Assembly: GCA_022606425.2 (NCBI GenBank)
Contig: JAHDVF020000899.1
Coordinates: 186,001 to 250,000, forward strand
From: Lepidostoma basale
Lineage: Eukaryota > Arthropoda > Insecta > Trichoptera > Lepidostomatidae
DNA length: 64,000 nucleotides
Reading direction: 5' to 3'
Shown: positions 1 through 10,239 of the stretch, piece by piece
How positions within the stretch are numbered: position 1 is the stretch's first letter
Layout: each line of letters starts with the position of its first letter
Notes under the pieces: model-generated
The model's database searches: none
Told to the model about the DNA's origin: nothing
Seen by the model: only the letters and a program-made list of their open reading frames with translations
Program-made: the position numbers and the translations under genes

Positions 1-282
1 TCAGAGCCACCCAAGTCACCTTGGTTTGTTGTGGAATAAATTCGTTTCTAAATCTGTCCTTCAAGGTTATTCCAAGGATGGCTCTTTCCATGGCGCGTTG
101 GGCGACCTTGAATCTGTAGACTAGACTTTTTGTCAATATCCACGTCTCGGCTTCAAACGTCATGACTAGCAAGATGCACTGGTTGAAGACTTTAGTCTTG
201 AGGCATTGTGGTATTTTAGAGTTGAGAACATGACGCAATTTTCCAAAGGCCGCCCAACCCTTTGGAAACTTTCATAGCTAAG
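1..282 (-). pseudogene. L-I: 3' part of RTE-like LINE reverse transcriptase (decayed)
   Basis: The minus strand encodes broken pieces of a non-LTR retrotransposon reverse transcriptase tail: a tyrosine/serine-rich thumb stretch ('YGSETW'-like), then an 'RAMERAILGITLKDR'-like segment. The same family recurs at 60495-61058, where the spacing is clearer. It runs off the left edge of the window. It abuts the end of an L-A LINE at about 283, and no intact frame is present. The family assignment rests on motif resemblance only. Confidence 0.5.
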
Positions 283-485
283 TAACTGAATAACCATTAC
301 GCCCTTTCTCCGGAAGGATGGGCAGAAAGCATGGACGCCCCTACTATTCTTGAAATAACCCTCGCGCATATTCACACGCTCGTCGATTGTTCCTACTTCG
401 GACATGGCTGCCTTTCAGTATTTCAATAATTAGGACTCATTCGTTCGCCTTACATTCCTTTCTAACATAATCATTAGATATTCTA
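283..485 (-). mobile_element. L-A LINE 3' end, minus strand
   Basis: Reads on the minus strand as the end of the L-A family: a decayed cysteine/arginine-rich tail of the protein, then the conserved 'CCTACCC-TTCGGGGAGACGGCGTGATGG'-like terminus, then a degenerate TTAG tail at 283-300. It is 5' truncated. There is no intact coding frame. Confidence 0.6.
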
Positions 486-960
486 TCATACATTTTTTCC
501 GCATATTCTTCTAAGTGATCTCACTTAATAATTCTGTGTTAAATGATCTTAATAATTGAACAATTATTTAAAGCAATCTTTGTAATTTGTAAAATCGCTT
601 TATTGGTTGCATCCAATTTGCAGAACTTGGCGCAATTTTCTTCGTTTTTGCGAAATAAAATTTTATCACTTTATTTACCTTCCGTAGGCGAATTATGTAA
701 AATAAACATTGTTTACAGCTGGCATCCTGTCAGGCTGGAGGCGTGCGGTTTTCCATCACAAGTACAAGTCTCTTGAGAAAACATAACTCTCGTACAGTGG
801 CCATGAACAGTGGCTGCTCTGAGCAGTCGATAATGATGCTTCACTTGTGTAGTTGATTGACAAATGCGTAATAAAAAATATTATAGAATTTGTAATTATC
901 TTAATAGATGGCGCTAGTTTACAACAACGCGAAGTTATTGCTATTAATGCGATGATGTAA
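486..960. other. Unassigned AT-rich spacer
   Basis: No coding or structural RNA signal that I can support. The short open frame at 543-776 has no recognisable motif. The 13-mer TAGATGGCGCTAG occurs at about 906 and recurs near 8636. Confidence 0.5.
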
Positions 961-1670
961 AAGTGGCTGTCCGCCCGGTCTGGAACTCAGATCTGACGGA
1001 TAGTCAACATAGCTTTGGGTGTTTGAAAGTGTTCGTGAGAGCGTGGGTTAATGCATTTTTCCGATGCCGACACTTAGCCGCCCTCCACGTATATAAGGAT
1101 GCTGGGGCTGCTGCTCTTGGATAGAGGGGTTTCTACGGTTGTCTACCCCACCGAAATTCACCGTAATTTGTGCTGTTTCTAGCCCTCTGAGGGTGCGCTG
1201 TTTTCCAGCTGGGAGGAGGAGGTTGCTTCTCTGTGATGGGCCTCATTCCTCCCCCTCTTGGCCATTATAATAATTTGTGCAGTGGTTTTATTTATTTATT
1301 TAATATTATGAAATGCTTCCTAAACCTCGTCCTTTGTCCTACATGCCAAAAATTGTACTTCACATTTTTTTCCCATCCCGCATTTGTCTCCTCTGCCTCT
1401 CTTGTTCTTCCCGCTGTATATTCCTGTGTATCATTCTTTTTATCTTTTATATAATGTTCCTAAAAAGTTCATGTATTATATATTATGTTTATTTATTCAA
1501 TAAAGTACAGCGGAGCATAGAAGTAGGATGGAGTAGATTAAATGTGGTCTGGCACTCCCTTGTTGTTGTCGTCTTTAAATGTAGGTCCCGGATGGACCGG
1601 GGAGAGGCCCAGGGAGTGTACGAGCGAGGCTTATAAAAGGGCGCCGCTACGCTCTATAACAGCCTCGGGT
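961..1670 (+). promoter_or_regulatory. GC-richer block with two TATA-like boxes (possible LTR or promoter relic)
   Basis: This block is clearly more GC-rich than its surroundings. It holds TATATAAGG at about 1091 and TTATAAAAGGGCG at about 1631, each followed by GC-rich sequence, plus an AATAAA at about 1498-1503 after a pyrimidine-rich stretch. A TATA box, pyrimidine tract and polyadenylation signal together suggest an LTR or an old Pol II promoter/3' end. No flanking long terminal repeat pair or reading frame confirms either. Function is not established. Confidence 0.3.
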
Positions 1671-1699
1671 ATGTGGCGGTAACTTCTATGTTCCTTTAT

Positions 1700-1830
1700 A
1701 TAAAAAAAGGTCCAGCATTCCTAAAAAAATGCAGTTTGATAGACCCACGGATAGCTATCATACTCCCTCATGTAGAGATACCTCATAATTTTTTTCTGAA
1801 CCCTCTAAGCATAAAGGAATATCTAGCCTC
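1700..1830 (-). mobile_element. L-J LINE fragment, minus strand
   Basis: On the minus strand this resembles the 'REYG-YPW-HPT' portion of the Jockey/R1-like family L-J, seen better at 19870-20190 and 41333-41860. It is a short, decayed fragment with stops. Confidence 0.45.
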
Positions 1831-2018
1831 GTGAGGACTCCATATCGGAGAACTACTTGTCAATTCTAGTGTCCATTCTTTGAACATGACCTTACTAGTC
1901 CCCCCTATTTCTACTGTCTACTCCATCTTACTCGTATAATCTCATATCTTTCTTGAATCAACAGCAAAAAAGATAGTATAACTATACCGCAGTTATGGGT
2001 TAAAAAGAGCATATTTTT

Positions 2019-2840
2019 CCTAACTAACTAACTAACCATCACGCCGTCTCTCCGGAGAGGTAGGCAGAAAGAATGGAACGCCACACTGTTCTGCCCTGAC
2101 ATATTTCTCTCGATTCCTCTATATTCATACATCTTGTCATGTACGCACGTCGTTTTCTCCGACTCCTCACGTGACCGACATTCAATATTTGATTGATTTG
2201 ATCGTGCCACGTTTTCTTCGGCCTTCCTCTATTTCTAGCTCCGTTCACGCCGTTTACATATACCTTTTTTACCATTCTGTCTTCACTCATTCTTTCCATG
2301 TGTCCAAACCATATTAATGACCCTTGCCTTATTTTGTTCAAAACACTTTCATTCGCACCACAGCACTTTTTATACTTGCATTTGTCACATTTTATCATAG
2401 ACAGATTTGCGACACATTCGTCTTAGAGATCTCATTTCTACTGCATTTATTCTACTTTCATCCTTCTTTATTCAGTTCCATGCTTCACTTCCATACATAA
2501 GGGTCGGCACAAGAACACCATTATGCACTGCCATCTTCGCTTTTTTGGATAGGCTTTTGTTTGCGATGACAACTTTAAGTGCACCATTTACTCTGTTGCC
2601 TGCCCCAACCCGTCTTTCAATATCCTTCTCCACCCTCCCATCTTTTGTAAACATACTTCCTAAATAAACGATTTCATCCAAATTTTCCAGATTTTCACCG
2701 TTAACACTAATGTTACAGACTGTCATGCTTCCTTCTTTTTCGAAAATCATTACCTTGGACTTATTCACATTCATCATCAAATCGTATCGCTTGCATACCT
2801 CATACGTACTAGACACCAGGGCTTGTAGTTCATGCTCTTC
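2019..2840 (-). pseudogene. L-A LINE: RT thumb and C-terminal domain, 5' truncated
   Basis: The minus strand carries, in order, the end of the reverse transcriptase (about 2816-2472: 'MMNVNKSKVM', 'YLGSMFTKDGR', 'RRVGAGNRVNGALK', 'YGSEAW') and the C-terminal domain (about 2398-2039: 'IWFGHMERMSEDRMVKK', 'GRPKKTWHDQINQIL', 'YLSGETA'). The two parts are in broken frames. The 3' end is at 2019-2037, where the plus strand reads CTAAC repeats, i.e. a (TTAG)n tail. The polymerase fingers and palm and the endonuclease are absent, as is usual for a 5'-truncated LINE insertion. Confidence 0.8.
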
Positions 2841-3310
2841 TCATATTTTTCCTCTTATTATTATCATTGTCGTGGAAGGTTTGGCTGAATTACTATCATT
2901 TCCAGGGGCCCCGGGTGTTGTAGTTATAGTAACAACAACCTTCATATAGCATCAAGCAAATCTTTAAAATATTTTATAATAATCATTATTTTTACTTACT
3001 GCAACCAAGATATTTATTATTTTTTGTTTTATTTTGTTTAATCGCTCTTTACATTGCTACAGCTTGCAAATCGATGTAAACAGTATAGCTATCACATGAT
3101 ATGTGATAGAATGCCAATTTACCGCCTTTTTAGTTTCACGTTAATTAAATTAGATAAATGTTACACGTCAAATTAAATAAGTGATTAAAAAAATAACTCT
3201 TTATTATGTCGAATTCTTTATTTTCCGAATTGACATTTCAAATACACATTACAAATAGTTATATATATATCTTATATATATCTTATATATCTTATTTCGG
3301 AATCATAGCA
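2841..3310. other. Unassigned spacer
   Basis: AT-rich sequence with no element boundary or coding signal that I recognise, apart from short simple-sequence tracts (TTATTATTATCAT near 2855, TATATATATCTTATATATATC near 3260). Confidence 0.4.
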
Positions 3311-3830
3311 TCTTCTTCTTCTTCGCCGCCGCCGTATCAGGTCCCCCTGACGTTGGCAATCACTCCAGTGAAGGTTTTTCTATCTTGCGCAACCCGGAAC
3401 AGCTCCCCCACATGTCTCATCCCGGTTCAGTCTCTTATGTTGCTCAGCCAAGACGTTTACCTTCTACCAGGACCACGCTACTCCTCAATGTTTCCCATCA
3501 GTATTAGTTGGAGAAAACTGTATTTATTTCTCCGCAGAATGTGACTCAGATATGAAATCGTATGGACCTTTACGTCCTTTAGCAGTTGTTAACTACAATT
3601 GGCTCTCCTCAAAACCTCCAAATTGCTGACGAAAACTGTCCACGGTATGCGAAGCATTCTCCTGTGCAACCACATCTCGAATGCTTCCAACCGGTCCAGA
3701 GTGTGCACTTTCAGGGTCCAAGTCTCCGAACCATACAGTAATACAGACCAGACATAGTACCTCAATATTCTCTGCCTTAGTTTCAAGTTCAAGTTGTCAT
3801 TGCAGAATATTGATCTCATTTTGTTGAATG
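3310..3830 (-). pseudogene. L-B: RTE-like LINE C-terminus with (GAA)n tail
   Basis: The minus strand encodes 'VWSVLLYGSETWTLK', 'RLEAFEMWLHRRMLRIPW' and 'NLEVLRRA' (about 3819-3589), then a degenerate copy of the ending that reads 'GRRQISWLRNVREW' in the copies at 10040 and 23110. The left end is a CTTCTTCTTCTT run, that is a (GAA)n tail on the coding strand. This is the reverse-transcriptase thumb and C-terminal domain only; everything upstream is missing. Confidence 0.75.
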
Positions 3831-4189
3831 AGCCGGGCTGCTTCGATCCTGCACTTCACTTCCTCATCTGGGTCCATAGATGATGTAATCATACTGCCAA
3901 GGTACTTAAAGCATTCCCAAAATAGCATTCCCACCACAAAACATTGGATTTATTTTTATTTATTTATTAAATTGCTTTGCTCTAAAATTCATATAAATAT
4001 ATTTAAAGAAAAATCAAGTTGTATGTAGATATATACATAGGTGGACCGGGAATTTAACCATTATTTTGAAAGGGTCAGGTTTGATCCGATTTGTATTTAT
4101 ATACGATAGAGGTAACACGTGTATGAGATATTATTCGTGTAGAACTATTTGTTGGGTTTATTTTTCATGCATAATTTTTATTATTTTTT

Positions 4190-5046
4190 TCTTAATTGCA
4201 AAGTATCTAAGCCGAAAATCGACGAACATCTGCGTCACTGCATGCTACTTTTTTTCGACGACAGTTTAAATACAATAAACGCTACTAAAACTAACAGAAT
4301 TTCTGTGGATGTTCTAAAAATCTATAGATGTCAATCCTGGTTTCCAAAATGAGTATTTAGATGCCGCACCAGTTATCCACCGCCAAGAAAAAGCGCGCGT
4401 GAACATATGCAGATCTTTATTATTATCATGACAAAGAACCCAGTATTTCTTGACATAACTTATAACATAAAGACAAAGAGTGGATAATTTATGATAATGT
4501 AAGATGAAAAAAACAATGGCTTTCGAAAATCAAACACCCATTCCGACAGCAAAGCCAAAATAAACACTAAAAGATGTTATTTTGTGCGTATGGTGGGATA
4601 TTCATGGTATTATTCACTTCGAGTTATTAAAACCGGGTGAAACAATAACGTCGGAAGTTTACTGTCGGAAGTTGGAGAGAATCGACCTGAAGCTAAAAGA
4701 AAAACGCCTAAATTTAGTCAACCGAAATGGAAAAATACTGTATCATGCCAATACACGCCCTAACTCAGCAAAAATGACCCGTGAAAATATCCAAGACCTA
4801 AAGTGGAAGATTATAACTTGCCCTCCATATTCACCAAACCTTATTCCATCTGACTATAATCTATTTCGGTTTATGGAGCACTCCTTGAAAGATAAAAAAA
4901 ATCAAAATGTGGTCGATGTTGAAAATGACCTAATCCGATATTTTACTACAAAATCTCTAAATTTTAGTAACAGGAGTATTGATAATTTACAAAATAGACG
5001 GAAAGAGGTTATTAATAATGATGGGAATAGGTTATTAGTAATGACA
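4190..5046 (+). pseudogene. mariner transposase, disrupted
   Basis: The N-terminal helix-turn-helix part survives as 'PKIDEHLRHCMLLFFDDS' (about 4200-4280). A block around the first catalytic aspartate reads 'KEWIIYDN' (about 4470-4500) with stops. The C-terminal half is an open frame from 4582 with 'VWWDIHGIIHFELLKPGE', 'YHANTRPNSA' (normally HDNARPH, so a catalytic Asp has become Ala) and 'PPYSPNLIPSDYNLF'. The changed catalytic residue and the frame breaks make it inactive. The frame past 5025 translates inserted foldback and LINE sequence. Confidence 0.8.
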
Positions 5047-5366
5047 TTTGATAATGCCTTCTTCTTCTTCTTCTTCTTCCTCAGCCTATTCCCGTCCACT
5101 CCTGGACAAAAGCCTCCTCCATTCGCTTCCATGTCACTCTGTCCTGTGCAGACTGCATCCAGGTTATTCCGACGTGTCTGTTCAGATCATCCTTCCACCG
5201 TAGTTGCGGTCGCCCTGCACTTCTCTTTGCCGTCCACGGTCTTTAAGTCAGCAGATATGCCTAATGCCTTAGAAGCAGATATGTATAATGCCTTAGAAGG
5301 GCGAAATATGTCATTCCCATAAAATATGATAAAACTTCTAGAAAATGGCCATTTTCATTTGTATTA
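5025..5366 (+). mobile_element. Family-B foldback/ribozyme element inserted in the mariner
   Basis: It is flanked by a perfect 14-bp direct repeat, ATTAATAATGATGG (5011-5024 and 5367-5380), a target-site duplication that interrupts mariner coding sequence. It contains the B-family hammerhead-like core on the plus strand: TTTGATAATGCC at 5046, repeated partly near 5268 and 5285, then GGGCGAAATATGTC ending at 5312. An L-C LINE end (5057-5263) is nested within it. Confidence 0.7.
5057..5263 (-). mobile_element. L-C LINE 3' end with (GAA)n tail
   Basis: The minus strand matches the L-C copy at 20995-21500 ('LNRHVGITWMQSAQDR'-like), ending in a (CTT)n run on the plus strand, i.e. a (GAA)n tail. 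About 200 bp only; nested inside the B foldback. Confidence 0.65.
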
Positions 5367-5514
5367 ATTAATAATGATGGCATTTCTATTTTGAAACTTA
5401 AACATAACAAAATAAATTTTATAAATATTAATGCGACACTGGTAAATAATGTGTTAATTCCCGGTCCACCTAATAAATGATATGAAACGTATTTTTTTTT
5501 AAATTATATATTCA

Positions 5515-5698
5515 CTCGGGTGGTGGTCTAGGGGATAAAACGCTTGGCTCCTGATCCAGGGGACTTGGGTTCGACCCTGGACATGACCAGATTCCTTCTT
5601 CATAATAATGAGCTATTTTCTGATCATATGAAGATTGTAAAATAAATTCTTATATCATTGATTTAAATCTTTGGTGTTAGACTAAAAAAAAAAAAAAA
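5515..5698 (+). mobile_element. tRNA-derived SINE (family S1), plus strand
   Basis: A tRNA-like head has a Pol III A box (TGGTCTAGGGG, 5524-5534) and B box (GGTTCGACCC, 5568-5577). A non-tRNA body of about 100 bp follows, and a run of about 15 A ends the unit near 5698. A second copy lies on the minus strand at 43075-43278, sharing both head and body ('GAGCTATTTTCTG'). Two copies with the same body and an A tail argue for a SINE rather than a tRNA gene. Confidence 0.8.
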
Positions 5699-5699
5699 G

Positions 5700-7190
5700 C
5701 TTTAGGCGTATTAAAAAAATGTAATGTTGATGAATTGTAAATCGGTTTATTTTTTGTCACTTGTACAATATATCAAATTTTTATTCTGAAATATATTTTT
5801 TTTAAATTATTAGGTATTTTATAATAAATATATATAACTTTCACATTATGTCGCTGATTTGGGATTACTTTCTTGAATGCTTGCACAAGTACTTCCATTT
5901 TATCTTATGTTTTTTTTTATTATACGTATTCGTACTACTTATTTATACATGTTTAACGGCCTTAACGAATATGTAAATAATGAATTAGAAAATTCGTTTT
6001 TCAATGGGAATAAATATTGATTACTTGTACCAAGCATGAAGGTCACCTTGAAGGTCATTCGCCATAATTCAAACAATATATTATGACGGTTCTAAAATTA
6101 CCACAATTTTTTGCGCAGTTTTGCTTGTCTACAATACAACTATGTTAAACTGCGATTAGAATGCGAGCAAAAGAAAAGTGGAAGCGCTTCATAAAAAGAG
6201 AGGATTGTTCCACGTTACATTCGGTACCGCTGTGTGGATGCACCGACTCTTTTCACTTCATGCTCTCTTTCACTTTTATTACTTAACTGTTTCTCTCGTT
6301 TCAGACCGGCGGTAACCGCATGAAAGTATAAACTCTGCTACCGTAGGCAGAGGTCTAACATTTCTTGCTTGAACTTGAAAGAGGAAACATCTCCATAAGT
6401 CATTTCGCCGCGGGAAATTTCAAAATACGTACGTCCTTCCGAGTGACCTTTTTTATTGAAAAGTTTCAATCTTGCTTATGCGTCGCAGTCCCGTGCATAC
6501 ATTTGTGATTTGTGTGTAATTGAACGAATATCATAAAAAGCTAGTGTATCATTTATTAAACTTTTGATGTGAATAGTTCTGTTGGACTAGATACACCAAT
6601 TTTTCTGCCCTACGGTAAGCATAAACGAGTGTCATTTTTCTCTATTTGTAAGTTTAACGCAGCGTAAAAATTCGGTTTGACGTTTTTTATACGTAATTTT
6701 CAATGCAGATTCTTAGAATTGACGCATAATACAAATTTATCAATGCGAATCGAATTTGAATACTAATTTCTTGAACAAGATAAAGTATTCAATTTTTCAA
6801 ATCACGTGAAATTTATACGCTCCATAAATATTGAGATAAATCTATATTTCAAAAAAATATATGTGACATTTCAAAGAGTGACATGTTTTGCAATTTTATA
6901 TTGTGTTCAAATATTGAATAACATCATATAAAGGCAAAACATGACACTAATATCCATTATAAATTATCTAATTATGTATAAATATAATAATATGGTTTGT
7001 AATTGATAAATAAATGTATTATAAAATTTCCGAAATACATACATTTCCCGTAATTATATTTTACAAGTGACAAAAAATAAATCTTTTTGCAATTCAGTAA
7101 CGACACTTTTAATTATTGTTATATGCATGTAAAAAATCTACAATAATAATAATTTATTATCTTTCATATTGACACACAACTAGATTAAAA
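5700..7190. other. Unassigned region, 1.5 kb
   Basis: No recognisable element or coding frame. The middle (about 6170-6480) is less AT-rich than either side and could be unique genomic sequence. I see no splice-bounded exon, RNA gene or inverted repeat that I can defend. Confidence 0.4.
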
Positions 7191-7232
7191 AAATTATTGA
7201 ACGTTAATACTGTGGAATTCTATAGTAATATA

Positions 7233-7381
7233 CTTAGGAAATTGAAAATAACTTTGTTTAATCCACAAAATATTAAAAAACACGACATGTTTTGGAGGAT
7301 AGAAAATAGAGGTATCCTCCGAAACATGTCGTGTTTTTTAATATTTTGTGGATTAAACAAAGTTATATTCAATTTCCTAAG
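7233..7381. repeat. Family-G foldback, near-perfect palindrome
   Basis: The arms 7233-7293 and 7321-7381 are almost exact inverted copies (CTTAGGAAATTGAAAATAAC... against its complement). The right arm carries CCTCC-GAAACATGTC-GTG on the plus strand and the left arm the same on the minus strand. This is the 3' half of the G ribozyme, complete at 39269-39307. The CUGAAGA half has been lost from the centre, so neither strand has a full ribozyme. Confidence 0.75.
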
Positions 7382-7682
7382 TAAAGATTTTAATTTTTTT
7401 TTAGAAATTATTCATAGATTTTGAAGACAGTTCCAGAACTAAGTAATTTGCGAAAATAATACATTTCGATGGAAACACTATGATACCGAAACATTATTAA
7501 TTATTTAATAGTGAAATAGCCGTTGTGCCAATTTTCCAAAAAATAAAAAAAACAATTTTAAATGGAATAAAAGTGTAGTTAATAAATATGTCATCATTAT
7601 GGAATTCCACATGGTTGACGCTTTAGATTTACCGATTTTTTTTACAATATATAATATTTTGTAGAATTGAGATGTTCCGCTC

Positions 7683-7838
7683 AGTCAATGATCGAAGTAG
7701 GAACAATCAACGAGCGTGCGTGTCACGATGTGTGAATGTAGAAGGGGCGCGAGAGTTATGTCAGGATAGAACAGTGTGGTGATCAATCCTCTCTCCCCCT
7801 CCGGGAAAACTGCGTGATCGTTAGTTAGTTAGTTAGAC
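7683..7838 (+). mobile_element. L-A LINE 3' end, plus strand
   Basis: Contains the last coding part ('ACVSRCVNVEGARELCQDRTVW'-like in a broken frame), the CCCCCTCCGGG...GCGTGAT terminus and a (TTAG)3 tail at 7822-7835. It is 5' truncated to about 155 bp. Confidence 0.7.
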
Positions 7839-7957
7839 ATGTTCCGCTTTCAATTGACGATCAAATCTCAATATATATATTGCAAAACATGTCTGCCATA
7901 AAGTAAAATAAAATAAAATACTAATACTAAATTATTAAATAAGGTTATCAATATCAA

Positions 7958-8092
7958 TAAAAACGTCTGTCTTCTAGGAGTTTTATTATATTTTAAATGG
8001 AATGACATGTTTCGCCCTTCTAAGGCATTATCATATATCATTCCATTTAAAATATAATAAGACACATAGAAGACAGACGTTTTCATCTATAT
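7958..8092. repeat. Family-B foldback with degenerate ribozyme
   Basis: An inverted repeat whose arms share AAAACGTCTGTCTTCTA and AATGGAATGA / TCATTCCATT. The minus strand reads TGATAATGCC-TTAGAA-GGGCGAAACATGTC at 8033-8004. This is a degenerate hammerhead: C3 and G8 are changed, but the GAAAC...GUC part and a 3-bp stem II remain. It is a common version of family B here. Confidence 0.6.
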
Positions 8093-8425
8093 GAATTATT
8101 TATAATATGGAGTTTTACGTCATTGTTCAAGAAACAATAAGATTTGAATTGGTTATTACCCAGAATGAAGTAATGTTATATAAAATTGTCACCGCAGAGT
8201 TAATGCAAATAATATTGCAAATTCATTTCTGCATTGCATTTAATATAATGATCGTAAAGAGTCAGTTGTGACTGGATAGCGATAAAGGGTTTTTATAGAT
8301 AAACGTAATATAAAAGCAAAAAGGAAATAAAAAAACGTGTATTTTTACAGCTTAGTAACTTTATGGCGGTCATTATTTATTTAACATAAGAAAAATTAAC
8401 AAACTGATATATTTTTTGTTTTTGA

Positions 8426-8895
8426 ATGTATACAAATACATGTAGATTTTACTGGATTTTACTCATTGCGGGTATTTTAAAGGATTAATTGTATCTCAAT
8501 AGAGACGAAGATGTAAATTGTTTTTTTTGTTTTTTGAAACAGAATATGGTGGCCGAGGCGTTTATAAGACTTATGACCTGTAATTGGTTGGTTAATAAAG
8601 ATTTACTGCTTAATGCTTACATATATTCTTAATAGATGGCGCTAGTGTAGATTGGCCTAAAAATGTGAAGTGTGTCTCAACATAGTAGCACATATACATC
8701 TTTCTAAAATTTGTCAGACGTGGTGGTCGTAAGAAGAGCGGAATGGGGAATGTTGTTAACATAAAGCGATCGCTTAACCTAACCAATGACAAGTCATAAG
8801 TCTGTAAACGCCTCGGCCACCATATTCTGTTTCCAAAAAAAAAACAATTTACATCTTCGTCTCTATTGAGATACAATTAATCCTTAAAACTGATA
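8426..8895. repeat. Z-family SINE-like repeat arranged as a foldback
   Basis: The outer arms are inverted copies of ATTGTATCTCAATAGAGACG (about 8488-8507, complement at 8855-8875), followed inward on both sides by the 'CAGAATATGGTGGCCGAGGC' and 'ACTTATGACCTG' segments. Further Z copies lie at 14160, 15523, 34728 and 35440. I do not recognise the family; it has no Pol III boxes I can defend and no reading frame. Confidence 0.65.
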
Positions 8896-8946
8896 TATTT
8901 TAATATTGTTGGAACAGTGATATTATTGTGGAAATCGTACAATTTC

Positions 8947-9165
8947 TAACTAACTAACCATTACGTTGTCTCCACGGAAAGGTAGGCAGAAAGAATGGAC
9001 CGTCACGCCCTTATTTCCTGATATACTTCTCTCGTTTCCTCAACATTCACATACGTCTATTTCTCTGACTGCTCGCGTGGTCGATATTTAATATTTGATT
9101 GATTTGATCTTGTCACGTTTCCTCGGTCTTCATCTATTTCTTGTTTGGTTGACATTGTTAATAAT
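8947..9165 (-). mobile_element. L-A LINE 3' end, minus strand
   Basis: The plus strand reads CTAACTAACTAACC (tail) and then the complement of the L-A terminus and C-terminal coding region, ending in the 'GRPRKTWHDQINQI' region. About 220 bp, frame broken. Confidence 0.7.
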
Positions 9166-9264
9166 GTCCTTTGATAATGTTCTCAAAAGGTGAAATAAAA
9201 CATGTTATACCTAACAGTTTGTACACAACACACACTCTATTTCCAAAATAAATATTAAAATACA

Positions 9265-9296
9265 AACAAGTTTCGGACACAGAAGCCCTTCATCAG
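9265..9296 (-). ncRNA. Hammerhead-like ribozyme, family I
   Basis: The minus strand reads CTGATGA, one extra A, GGGC / GTCC as stem II (4 bp with one wobble), GAAAC-TT-GT, then U as the cleavage-site base. Stem I is 3 bp (ACA with TGT). The core residues C3-U4-G5-A6, G8-A9 and G12-A13-A14 are all intact. Confidence 0.6.
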
Positions 9297-9396
9297 TGTG
9301 ATATATTGAGGATATTATTTAAATAAAACAAATTTTTTTTTTAAATTTCATGATTTTTTTTCTTTTTAATATTTATATAATATTTACCATATATCA

Positions 9397-9428
9397 CTGA
9401 TGAAGGGCTTCTGTGTCCGAAACACGTT
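9397..9428 (+). ncRNA. Hammerhead-like ribozyme, family I (partner copy)
   Basis: The same core on the plus strand: CTGATGA, extra A, GGGC...GTCC, GAAAC-AC-GTU. The inner loop of stem III differs from the partner and stem I is only 2 bp, so this copy looks weaker. Confidence 0.5.
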
Positions 9429-9489
9429 TGTTTTTTAAATTTATTTTTTGTTACGGCAAATATAGAAGAAATTAAACAGTTATTTTATT

Positions 9490-9605
9490 TATTGTTTCTT
9501 GATCAATTATGTAAAACTCCATATTAAATAATTAATACGAATGAAAATGTCAGCTTTTTAGAAGTAGAATGATATGATTCGCCCTTCTAAGGCATTATCA
9601 AATGC
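9490..9605 (-). repeat. Family-B repeat, half element
   Basis: It starts with the B-family head found repeatedly here (TTGTTTCTTGATCAAT...GTAAAACTCCATAT) and ends in the minus-strand TTTGATAATGCC...GGGCGAATCATATC, a decayed hammerhead core. There is no partner arm. Confidence 0.55.
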
Positions 9606-9677
9606 ATTTTTTTTATTATATGTTTTCTATTTCTTTTTTATATACTTTGTATACAACACTAACTTAAAAAAAAATTA

Positions 9678-9723
9678 AATATCAGACATGTTTCGGACAA
9701 CCCGGTCCTTCCTCAGTGATATT
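9678..9723 (-). ncRNA. Complete type I hammerhead ribozyme, family D
   Basis: This is one of the best ribozymes in the window. On the minus strand stem I is AATATCA paired with TGATATT (7 bp, perfect). The core CTGAGGA is intact. Stem II is GGAC/GTCC with a CGGGTT loop, preceded by one extra A. GAAAC follows, then the palindromic stem III ACATGT, and cleavage would follow the C of GTC at 9685. All conserved catalytic residues are present. The minimal two-base-pair stem III matches hammerheads of Penelope-like elements, which are thought to act as dimers. Confidence 0.75.
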
Positions 9724-9841
9724 ATAAAGATATTTAAAATATTACACAATTGTTTACAAATATGATCAGTTTTGATTAAAAAATGATCATACGAGTATTT
9801 GTAAACAATTTTATTATATTTTAAATATCTTTATAATATCA

Positions 9842-9873
9842 CTGAGGAATGACCGGGTTGTCCGAAACATGTC
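9842..9873 (+). ncRNA. Hammerhead ribozyme, family D (partner, weaker)
   Basis: CTGAGGA, extra A, TGAC/GTCC as a damaged stem II, GAAACATGTC. Bases after the cleavage site (AGGTATTT) no longer pair well with the 5' flank, so stem I is poor. Confidence 0.5.
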
Positions 9874-10039
9874 AGGTATTTAATTTTTTTAAATGGTAGT
9901 GTTGTATACAAAGTGTATAAAAAGGAAAAAGAAAAATCTAAAACATCTACAACAAAGTATGGCGAACAGAAGAAAAGTTATTTTATTATTTTTAATTTAT
10001 CAAAGTCCGCAAGATTGCATATCTGGGTCACGTTCTGCG

Positions 10040-10235
10040 AGGAGAGATGTATTGCCTGCTGCATCTAATATTGAAGGGAAAAATAGAGGGCCGCAGGGGG
10101 GCAGGGAGAAGGCAGATCTCTTGGCTGCGCAATGTGAGGGAATGGACAGCAATCAGAACTGTGGAGGAGCTATTCCGGACAGCGCAGGATAGGGAAGAGT
10201 TTACCAGAGTGATCGCCAACGTCGAGGGGACCTGA
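10040..10235 (+). pseudogene. L-B LINE C-terminus, plus strand
   Basis: The plus frame from 10047 encodes 'YCLLHLILKGKIEGRR', 'GRRQISWLRNVREW' and 'FRTAQDREEFTRVI', the L-B C-terminal end, stopping at about 10235. It is joined directly to an L-A fragment. Confidence 0.75.
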
Positions 10236-10239
10236 CAGG

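Larger units (their letters stand above)
4040..5470 (+). mobile_element. Degenerate mariner element with TIRs, carrying nested insertions
   Basis: The terminal inverted repeats are GGTGGACCGGGAATTTAA at the left and its near-exact complement ending at 5470, each flanked by TA (4038-4039 and 5471-5472), the mariner target duplication. Between them lie transposase remains in the expected order. Other members are commonly about 1.3 kb; this one is longer because a B foldback (5025-5366) landed near the 3' end of the coding region. Confidence 0.8.
9200..9475. repeat. Family-I foldback
   Basis: The inverted arms share ACAGAAGCCCTTCATCAG and its complement. A hammerhead core is present on each strand (minus 9296-9265, plus 9397-9428), facing each other across about 100 bp of AT-rich loop. 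Confidence 0.7.
9640..9960. repeat. Family-D foldback with two hammerhead cores
   Basis: Long inverted arms: 9640-9760 against 9790-9935. The shared outer sequence is TATACTTTGTATACAACACTA and the shared inner sequence CAATTGTTTACAAATA. The ribozymes face inward (minus 9716-9685, plus 9842-9873). Other D copies are at 39985-40275 and 50505-51960. Confidence 0.8.

Noticed and set aside
5515..5590. tRNA gene
   Set aside because: A and B boxes are present, but a shared body and A tail continue downstream and a second copy has the same body, so it is a SINE.
7233..7381. Rho-independent-type terminator or viral hairpin
   Set aside because: The palindrome is 150 bp, AT-rich and belongs to the G foldback family; the context is eukaryotic.
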